Below, piece by piece: positions 57,568 to 64,000 of a DNA stretch of 64,000 nt. Position 1 is the stretch's first letter. Every line of letters starts with the position of its first letter. A program made the position numbers and the translations under genes. Below the pieces are notes generated by a model. It did no database searches. It was not told the origin of the DNA and saw nothing but the letters and a program-made list of their open reading frames with translations. Origin of the DNA: Ruminococcus sp. (GTDB taxonomy: Bacteria; Bacillota; Clostridia; Oscillospirales; Ruminococcaceae). Where the stretch lies: assembly GCA_015066925.1 (NCBI GenBank), contig SVNL01000001.1:1-64000 (forward strand), given 5' to 3'.

Positions 57568-58389
57568 ATGAATATATTTACTTGTCCCGTATGCAGTGAA
57601 ATGCTGTGTAAAGAGGGGAAAAGCTATATATGTACCAATCGCCATACATTTGATATAGCAAAAAGCGGATATGTAAATCTGCTTATTTCAAAACAGCTTG
57701 GAAAGTCTGTTCACGGGGATAATAAGCTTATGGTTAAGGCAAGACGTGATTTTCTTGGGAAAGGATATTACGGAAATCTTCTTTCAGCACTTTCAGAAGC
57801 TGTATGCGAATATTCTGAAAACGGAAGTGTAATTCTTGATTCCGGCTGTGGAGAGGGGTACTACACCAAGGGAGTTTCCGATTATCTTAATGATAATAAT
57901 ATCAATGCGGAATTTTTCGGAGTTGATATTTCAAAAACTGCACTTGAATATGCGGCAAAGCTTTTTAAGGAAGCGAATTTTGCGGTAGGAAGCGTTTTTC
58001 ATCTTCCGATAGCTGATAAAAGCTGTGATGTCGTTATGACTTTGTTTGCTCCTTTTTGCAGAGAAGAATTCATCAGAGTTTTGAAAGACAGCGGAATTTT
58101 TATAATGGTAATTCCGTCTGAAAAGCATTTATGGGGGCTTAAAAAGGCTGTTTATGATACACCGTATCTCAATGAGGTTAAGGAGTATTCCGTTGAAGGC
58201 TTTAAGCTGATAGAAAATAAAAAAATAGCTTACGAAATAGTGCTTGAAAATAACGAGGATATTCAAAATCTCTTTTCAATGACTCCGTATTATTACCGAA
58301 CAGGAAAAATTCAGCAGGAGCGTCTTGCGGCTATTGATAAGCTTCAGACAGAGATAGAATTTGAAATATTGATATATATGAAGAATTGA
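57568..58389 (+). CDS. 23S rRNA (guanine) methyltransferase RlmA-like
   Basis: FTCPVCSEMLCKEGKSYICTNRHTFDIAKSGYVNLL; ILDSGCGEGYYTKGVSDYL. Confidence 0.92.
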   Translation: MNIFTCPVCSEMLCKEGKSYICTNRHTFDIAKSGYVNLLISKQLGKSVHGDNKLMVKARRDFLGKGYYGNLLSALSEAVCEYSENGSVILDSGCGEGYYTKGVSDYLNDNNINAEFFGVDISKTALEYAAKLFKEANFAVGSVFHLPIADKSCDVVMTLFAPFCREEFIRVLKDSGIFIMVIPSEKHLWGLKKAVYDTPYLNEVKEYSVEGFKLIENKKIAYEIVLENNEDIQNLFSMTPYYYRTGKIQQERLAAIDKLQTEIEFEILIYMKN

Positions 58390-58444
58390 ATTATAAAAAT
58401 TCTGAGCTTCAAAAGCAGTAATATTATAGTAAAGGATTGATTTT

Positions 58445-60199
58445 ATGGCTTTAGACGGTGCATTTCTTTATGCGATAAAAAATGAAACAGAAAAGCTTAT
58501 AGGTGGAAGAGTTGAAAAGGTTCATCAGCCTTCAAGAGAAGAAATAATTATTTCACTCCGAACAAGACAGGGAAGTCATAAGATAATGATTTCGGCAAAT
58601 GCAGGAAGTGCAAGAGTACACATTACAAAGCTTACAGTAGATAATCCGAATACGCCGCCTATGTTCTGTATGCTTCTTAGAAAGCATCTTGGAAGCGGAA
58701 AGCTTATAGCTGTGCGTCAGGACGGTCTTGAACGTATACTGTTTTTGGATTTCGAGTGTGTAAACGAGCTTGGCGATGTTGTAACAATTACGCTTGCCTG
58801 TGAAATAATGGGACGCTGTTCAAATCTGATAATAATCAATCAGGACGGCAATGTAATAGACAGTATAAAGCGTGTTGACGAGGAAATGTCAAGAGAGAGA
58901 ATGGTTCTTCCCGGAATGAAATACTCACTTCCGCCGAGAAGTCAAAGACTTAATTTTCTTAACGCTGAGCGTGACGAAATCGAAAACGCACTTAAAAATG
59001 TAAATGCAGGAGAGCTTTCAAAGGTTCTGATAAAAATTTTTGAAGGAATATCTCCGATACTTGCCCGTGAATGGAGCTTTTATGCAGGAAAAGGCGAGTA
59101 TATTACTTCTGATGAGATTAATCAGCAGCAGCTTGACAGACTTGTTTTTATAATAAATCTTACAGCACAGGCACTTCTTGAAAATAATTGCAAATTTACT
59201 GCTGTTATGGATAAAGAGGAAGTGCTCAAGGATTTTTCGTTTATTCGTACAGAGCAGTTCGGAAATCTTATGATAACAAAGGAGCTTTCTTCGGCTTCAG
59301 AGCTTCTTGATTATTTTTATGCCGAGCGTGACAGAACAGCTCGTATAAAACAAAGAGCAAACGACCTTTTCAGGCTTCTTTTAAATCTTACAGACAGAAC
59401 ATCAAAGAGAATTTCAGTTCAGCGTGAAGAGCTTCTGGAATGTAAAAATAAGGATACCTTAAAGCTGTATGGAGATCTTGTTTCGGCTAATATGTACCGT
59501 ATACAAAAAGGCGACTCAAAGCTTGTTGCAGAGAATTTTTATGACGAAAATAATCCACAGGTTGAGATAAAGCTTGATATAATGAAAACTCCGTCACAGA
59601 ATGCACAGTATTATTACAGCGAATACAAGAAGTCAATAACAGCAGAGCAGAAGCTTTCTGAGCAAATAGAAAAGGGTGAGGAGGAGCTTGCGTATCTTGA
59701 CAGCGTTTTTGACGCTTTGACGCGTGCCTCAACCAACAGCGATATAAGTCAGCTTCGTCTTGAATTGTCGGAGCAGGGCTATATAAAGCATAGTGTACAA
59801 AAGGGTAAGCCGCCTAAGGCTCTTCCGCCTATTGAGTATAAATCAAGTGACGGATTTTGTATACTTGTTGGAAGAAATAATAAACAGAATGACCAGCTAT
59901 CGCTTAAATTTGCGGAAAAGAGTGATATCTGGCTTCATACACAGGCAATAACGGGTTCTCACGTTATAATCTGTACAGACGGTGAAACACCGCCTGATAA
60001 AACTATTGAGGAAGCAGCTGTAATTGCAGCTGTAAACAGTAAGGGTAAAGGTTCAAATGTCGTGCCGGTTGACTATTGCCTTGCACGTTATGTAAAAAAG
60101 CCGTCAGGTGCAAAGCCGGGTAAGGTTATTTTTACAAATTATCAGACGGCATTTGTAAAGCCTGATAGCGTTCTTGCGGAAAAACTGCTTGTAAAATAG
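58445..60199 (+). CDS. NFACT / Rqc2 homolog RqcH-type RNA-binding protein
   Basis: ALDGAFLYAIKNETEKLIGGRVEKVHQPSREEIIISLRT; SDIWLHTQAITGSHVIICT. Confidence 0.93.
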   Translation: MALDGAFLYAIKNETEKLIGGRVEKVHQPSREEIIISLRTRQGSHKIMISANAGSARVHITKLTVDNPNTPPMFCMLLRKHLGSGKLIAVRQDGLERILFLDFECVNELGDVVTITLACEIMGRCSNLIIINQDGNVIDSIKRVDEEMSRERMVLPGMKYSLPPRSQRLNFLNAERDEIENALKNVNAGELSKVLIKIFEGISPILAREWSFYAGKGEYITSDEINQQQLDRLVFIINLTAQALLENNCKFTAVMDKEEVLKDFSFIRTEQFGNLMITKELSSASELLDYFYAERDRTARIKQRANDLFRLLLNLTDRTSKRISVQREELLECKNKDTLKLYGDLVSANMYRIQKGDSKLVAENFYDENNPQVEIKLDIMKTPSQNAQYYYSEYKKSITAEQKLSEQIEKGEEELAYLDSVFDALTRASTNSDISQLRLELSEQGYIKHSVQKGKPPKALPPIEYKSSDGFCILVGRNNKQNDQLSLKFAEKSDIWLHTQAITGSHVIICTDGETPPDKTIEEAAVIAAVNSKGKGSNVVPVDYCLARYVKKPSGAKPGKVIFTNYQTAFVKPDSVLAEKLLVK

Positions 60200-60207
60200 G
60201 AGGAAGT

Positions 60208-60738
60208 ATGGCTGAAAAGCTTGGCAGAGATTTTTTTAATCGCGATTGTCTTGAGGTTGCTCCCGAGCTTGTAGGGAAAATTTTAGTCCACAGGCTTAGT
60301 GACGGTACACTTCTTCGTGTAAGAATAACTGAAACGGAGGCTTACAGGGGAGAAGAGGATAAGGCTTGTCATGCGTCAAAGGGAAGAACTCCAAGAACAG
60401 AACTGCTGTATGGTGAAAGCGGAATAATCTATGTGTATCTTTGTTATGGAATTCATTGGCTTATGAACGTTATTACAGGTGAAAAAGATATGCCGCAGGG
60501 AGTTCTTATAAGAGCAGGCGAGGGCTTTAACGGTCCTGCAAAGCTTACAAAAAAGCTTCAGATAAATAAAGAGCACAATGGTGCTTCGATATATGAAAAT
60601 GAATCAGTATGGATAGAAGATGACGGCTATAAGCCTTTGATTGAAACTGCGGCGAGAGTTGGAATTGATTATGCAGGTGAATACTGGCGGGATAAAAAAT
60701 GGCGCTTCATAGACAGCGGTAAAGGTGGGGGAAAATGA
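60208..60738 (+). CDS. DNA-3-methyladenine glycosylase (AAG/MPG family)
   Basis: ITETEAYRGEEDKACHASKGRTPRTELLYGESGIIYVYLCYGIHWLMNVIT. Confidence 0.95.
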   Translation: MAEKLGRDFFNRDCLEVAPELVGKILVHRLSDGTLLRVRITETEAYRGEEDKACHASKGRTPRTELLYGESGIIYVYLCYGIHWLMNVITGEKDMPQGVLIRAGEGFNGPAKLTKKLQINKEHNGASIYENESVWIEDDGYKPLIETAARVGIDYAGEYWRDKKWRFIDSGKGGGK

Positions 60739-61517
60739 AAATTCTGAGTATTGGATATCATACAATACATCGTAGCGGCTACAGTGTGAATAGAGTAAAT
60801 GGCTCTGAGGACTATATGCTTATGCTTACATTCAATCCGTGTGTATTTGAATTTGCGGATAAAGAGATTTATGCAGAGCCTGATTCTGTGGTTTTGTATA
60901 ATAAGAATATACCTCAGATTTTTCATTCCGATGAGCCTTATTTCGTATATGACTGGATTTGCTTCGATACAGAGGGCGACCAGGAGTTTTTGAAATCGCT
61001 TAATATTGCAGAAAATACCGTTTTAAGATATAACGATACGGAATTTATCAGCGATTTGATAAAAAATATGTACAGCGAGTTTTATTCGTGCAGTTCAAAC
61101 AGAACAAAAATGCTTGATGTCATGCTTAAAACTATTCTTATGAAGATAAGTGAAAGTACAGAGCTTACTGAAACTCAGAAACAGAATACCGATCCTCATT
61201 ATAATGAGCTTCTTGAGCTTCGTGATAAAATATACAGCAATCCTCAAATAAAATGGACGGTAGAGCTTATGGCCGGCGAGGTTAAAATGTCACGCTCATA
61301 TTTTCAGCATATATACAGCGAAATTTTCGGAATATCCTGCATTTCAGACGTTATAAACTGCAAAATCGAAAAGGCAAAGGAAATTTTAAGTACCAGTCAG
61401 GCTACAATTTCACAGGTTGCTTCAATGTGCGGATATGACAACGAGGAACATTTTATGCGCCAGTTCAAAAAAATGACAGGCGTTACACCTACTGTCTACA
61501 GAAAAAATAATATATAA
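60735..61517 (+). CDS. AraC-family transcriptional regulator
   Basis: C-terminal double HTH: MAGEVKMSRSYFQHIYSEIFGISCISDVINCKIEKAKEIL...CGYDNEEHFMRQFKKMTGVTPTVYRKNN. Confidence 0.93.
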   Translation: MKILSIGYHTIHRSGYSVNRVNGSEDYMLMLTFNPCVFEFADKEIYAEPDSVVLYNKNIPQIFHSDEPYFVYDWICFDTEGDQEFLKSLNIAENTVLRYNDTEFISDLIKNMYSEFYSCSSNRTKMLDVMLKTILMKISESTELTETQKQNTDPHYNELLELRDKIYSNPQIKWTVELMAGEVKMSRSYFQHIYSEIFGISCISDVINCKIEKAKEILSTSQATISQVASMCGYDNEEHFMRQFKKMTGVTPTVYRKNNI

Positions 61518-61555
61518 TCATTTTTCGGTAAAAATCGGCATATTTATATAAACTA

Positions 61556-61584
61556 TTGACAAATTAAAACTGACAGTGTATAAT
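61556..61584 (+). promoter_or_regulatory. promoter TTGACA-17-TATAAT upstream of metK leader
   Basis: TTGACA 61556-61561, TATAAT 61579-61584. Confidence 0.85.
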
Positions 61585-61607
61585 ATAAAAGTAATTTATA
61601 CAATTTA

Positions 61608-61708
61608 CCTTATCAAGAGTGGCGGAGGAACAGGTCCTGTGAAGCCCGGCAACCTGACTGTTTTTACAGGAAAGGTGCTAAATCCTGCGGTTTATCCGAA
61701 AGATGAGG
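61608..61708 (+). promoter_or_regulatory. SAM-I (S-box) riboswitch
   Basis: CCTTATCAAGAGTGGCGGAGG...GGTCCTGTGAAGCCCGGCAACC...AAAGGTGCTAAATCCTGC...GATGAGG; P1 CCTTATC/GATGAGG. Confidence 0.95.
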
Positions 61709-61725
61709 ATTTTTATGCAAATCAT

Positions 61726-61754
61726 GACGTCTTTTAGGTAAGACGTCTTTTTTT
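61726..61754 (+). terminator. riboswitch intrinsic terminator before metK
   Basis: GACGTCTT-TTAGGT-AAGACGTC-TTTTTTT. Confidence 0.9.
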
Positions 61755-61767
61755 ATGGAGGTTTAAA

Positions 61768-62949
61768 ATGGCTAGATGTTTATTTACTTCAGAGTCCGTA
61801 ACAGAAGGACATCCGGATAAAATCTGTGACCAGATTTCTGATGCGGTACTTGACGCAATTCTTGAAAAAGACAAGAATGCAAGAGTTGCCTGTGAAACAG
61901 CGTGTACAACAGGTATGGTTCTCTGTATGGGAGAAATAACAACCAATGCTTATGTTGATATCCAGAGTATTGCAAGAAAGGTTATTGTTGATATCGGCTA
62001 CGACAGAGCAAAATATGGCTTCGACGGTCATACCTGTGCTGTTATTACTTCTATTGATGAACAGTCATCTGATATTGCTATGGGTGTTGACTCTGCTCTC
62101 GAATACAGAGATTGCGATGAGGAAAACGATTTTGCAACAGGTGCCGGTGACCAGGGTATTATGTTCGGTTATGCCTGCAAGGAAACTCCTGAGCTTATGC
62201 CTATGCCGATTTCTCTTGCTCATAAGCTTTCTCTCAAGCTTACAGAGGTGCGTAAGAATGGTACACTTCGTTATCTGCGTCCTGACGGTAAATCTCAGGT
62301 TACTGTTGAATATGAAAACGGCAAGCCTGTTCGTGTAGATGCAATTGTTGTTTCTTCACAGCACGGTGCAGAGGTTTCTCTTGAAACAATCAGAGAGGAT
62401 ATTAAGGAATATGTAATCAAGCCTGTTGTTCCTGCTGAGCTTATGGACGAAAATACAAAGATTTTCATTAATCCTACAGGACGTTTTGTTATCGGCGGAC
62501 CACAGGGTGACAGCGGTCTTACAGGAAGAAAAATCATCGTTGATACATACGGCGGATATTCTCGTCACGGCGGCGGTGCTTTCAGCGGTAAGGACCCAAC
62601 TAAGGTTGACCGTTCAGCAGCTTATGCGGCAAGATATATTGCAAAGAATATCGTTGCAGCTGACCTTGCAGATAAATGTGAAGTTCAGCTTGCTTATGCA
62701 ATCGGTGTTGCAAAGCCTGTTTCAATTCTTATTGATACATTTGGTACAGGAAAGGTTTCTGAGGAAGCTCTTTCAGAGGCGGTTGATAAGGTGTTCGACC
62801 TCAGACCTGAAGCTATTATCAACATGCTCGACCTCAGAAAACCACAGTACAGACAGCTTGCAGCTTATGGTCATATGGGACGTGAGGACCTTAATGTAGC
62901 TTGGGAAAAGACTGACAGAGTTGACGCTATTAAAAAAGCGCTTCAATAA
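61768..62949 (+). CDS. metK: S-adenosylmethionine synthetase
   Basis: [59 protein letters not shown]. Confidence 0.98.
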   Translation: MARCLFTSESVTEGHPDKICDQISDAVLDAILEKDKNARVACETACTTGMVLCMGEITTNAYVDIQSIARKVIVDIGYDRAKYGFDGHTCAVITSIDEQSSDIAMGVDSALEYRDCDEENDFATGAGDQGIMFGYACKETPELMPMPISLAHKLSLKLTEVRKNGTLRYLRPDGKSQVTVEYENGKPVRVDAIVVSSQHGAEVSLETIREDIKEYVIKPVVPAELMDENTKIFINPTGRFVIGGPQGDSGLTGRKIIVDTYGGYSRHGGGAFSGKDPTKVDRSAAYAARYIAKNIVAADLADKCEVQLAYAIGVAKPVSILIDTFGTGKVSEEALSEAVDKVFDLRPEAIINMLDLRKPQYRQLAAYGHMGREDLNVAWEKTDRVDAIKKALQ

Positions 62950-62980
62950 AATTAATCAATAACAGAATGGAGAGAGAATT

Positions 62981-63457
62981 ATGTTCAGAATTGGTCACGG
63001 TTACGATGTTCATCGTCTTAAATTCGGCAGAAAGCTGATATTGGGCGGTGTTGATATTCCAAATGCAATGGGGCTTTTAGGTCATTCAGACGCAGATGTT
63101 GTCGTTCATGCAATTATGGACGCAATTCTCGGAGCATTGGCACTGGGTGATATCGGAAAGCATTTTCCTGATACTGATGAAAAATACAGCGGTGCAGACA
63201 GCATAAAGCTTCTTGAATGTGTTTGCAAGTTGATTGATGAAAAGGGCTATAAGGTTGGAAATATTGACGCTACAATCATTGCAGAACGTCCGAAGCTTGC
63301 AGGATATATTGATGATATGAGAAAAAATATAGCAGATGCCTGCGGCTGTGACGTATCTCAGATAAGTGTTAAGGCTACAACAGAAGAAAAGCTCGGATTT
63401 ACAGGTGAAATGCTTGGTGTATCAGCTCACAGTGTTGCGTTGCTTATGAAAAAATAA
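62981..63457 (+). CDS. ispF: 2-C-methyl-D-erythritol 2,4-cyclodiphosphate synthase
   Basis: [57 protein letters not shown]. Confidence 0.98.
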   Translation: MFRIGHGYDVHRLKFGRKLILGGVDIPNAMGLLGHSDADVVVHAIMDAILGALALGDIGKHFPDTDEKYSGADSIKLLECVCKLIDEKGYKVGNIDATIIAERPKLAGYIDDMRKNIADACGCDVSQISVKATTEEKLGFTGEMLGVSAHSVALLMKK

Positions 63458-63470
63458 TCGTAAATTTTAT

Positions 63471-63509
63471 TACCGCACGAATTTTATTTATTCGTGCGGT
63501 ATTTTTTTT
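63471..63509 (+). terminator. terminator after ispF
   Basis: ACCGCACGAAT-tttattt-ATTCGTGCGGT-ATTTTTTTT. Confidence 0.9.
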
Positions 63510-63510
63510 G

Positions 63511-63538
63511 CAAAAAAATGCCTCCCGAATGGGAGGCA
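63511..63538 (-). terminator. terminator of the dockerin gene
   Basis: Minus strand TGCCTCCC-ATTC-GGGAGGCA-TTTTTTTG. Confidence 0.88.
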
Positions 63539-63591
63539 GAAGATAAGATAAAAATCAGTAAATATATATATGGCAGATTTGAAAAAATCAA

Positions 63592-64000
63592 TTATGCAAC
63601 AGGAAGAGTATCAATCATTTTAAGTGAATACTTCTGAATAGCGATAGCGTCCTGAACATTAAGTCCGTCGTTTCCGATAACATCAGCATTCTTAGCACCA
63701 TCATCTGTAATAGCATAAGCCTTTGGATTGATAAGATAGCACTTGACTAATACAACGTCAGCAATATCAGCTGAACCATCACAGTTAGCGTCGCCTGCTT
63801 TATAGTTTTCAGAAGTTACAGGTGGTGTTACCGGTTCTGTTGTAGGCTCTGTAGGAGTCTGAATATCACTTGATGAAGTAATTGTTATTGATGTAACCTT
63901 AACATAATCACTTGCAGGCTTGAGCTCATTCCATGCAGAGTCAGCAGCATACCAATACTGGAGCTGAGCAGAATCTCTTGTCATAAGTTCCTGAGCGATA
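63592..64000 (-). CDS. C-terminal part of a secreted protein with type I-like dockerin domain (continues beyond window)
   Basis: PTEPTTEPVTPPVTSE linker, then GDANCDGSADIADVVLVKCYLINPKAY...VIGNDGLNVQDAIAIQKYSLK; frame open to the window edge. Confidence 0.88.
   Translation of the reverse strand, partial: IAQELMTRDSAQLQYWYAADSAWNELKPASDYVKVTSITITSSSDIQTPTEPTTEPVTPPVTSENYKAGDANCDGSADIADVVLVKCYLINPKAYAITDDGAKNADVIGNDGLNVQDAIAIQKYSLKMIDTLPVA

Noticed and set aside
62426-62899. 157-aa alternate-frame ORF inside metK
   Set aside because: Leu/Gln/Arg-rich out-of-frame translation; metK frame is clearly the coding one.
1-64000. CRISPR array, prophage, transposon or defence island
   Set aside because: No regularly spaced repeats, integrases, transposases, phage structural genes or recognisable defence genes were seen in the window.

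Overview
This 64 kb window looks like chromosomal DNA from a low-GC, spore-forming Firmicute, probably Ruminococcus/Oscillospiraceae-like. That assignment is inference from a dockerin fragment, SpoIIID, a SpoVD-like PBP and the gene content. Coding density is high. I saw no transposase, integrase, phage gene, CRISPR array or rRNA. Left part: tpiA (5' partial), gpmI, glmM, an SseB-like protein, a PASTA-domain kinase-like protein, a murD/M42/M42/GNAT/YnbB-type operon, glgA, spoIIID, an oligopeptide-binding lipoprotein, a VanY-like protein, an LtaS-like sulfatase, cdd, and dgt-dnaG-rpoD. Middle: a cysteine desulfurase/thiI pair, a pncC/CinA-type gene, two class B sortases, a SpoIID/LytB-like protein, then a long dcw cluster (mraZ, rsmH, ftsL-like, spoVD/ftsI-like, murE, murF, mraY, ftsW/spoVE, murG, murA, ftsQ-like, ftsZ, divIVA-like). 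Right part: a SigH-like sigma factor, a trmK-nif3 fusion, rlmA, an NFACT/RqcH protein, an AAG glycosylase, an AraC regulator, a SAM-I riboswitch with metK, ispF, and a dockerin protein truncated by the window edge. The observations I rate highest are: (1) a SpoIID/LytB protein whose conserved motifs are in circularly permuted order; (2) a PASTA 'kinase' that has lost its VAIK, HRD and DFG catalytic residues; (3) a VanY-like protein that has lost its metal ligands; (4) a hairpin-rich ~300-nt region with mutually exclusive helices inside the dcw operon; (5) 10-bp-spaced TGG boxes at the mraZ promoter, plus an upstream inverted cluster; (6) a degenerate tRNA-like element after the sigma factor gene; (7) a long interrupted hairpin downstream of spoIIID. 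No single new multi-gene system is obvious. No database search or folding program was run.
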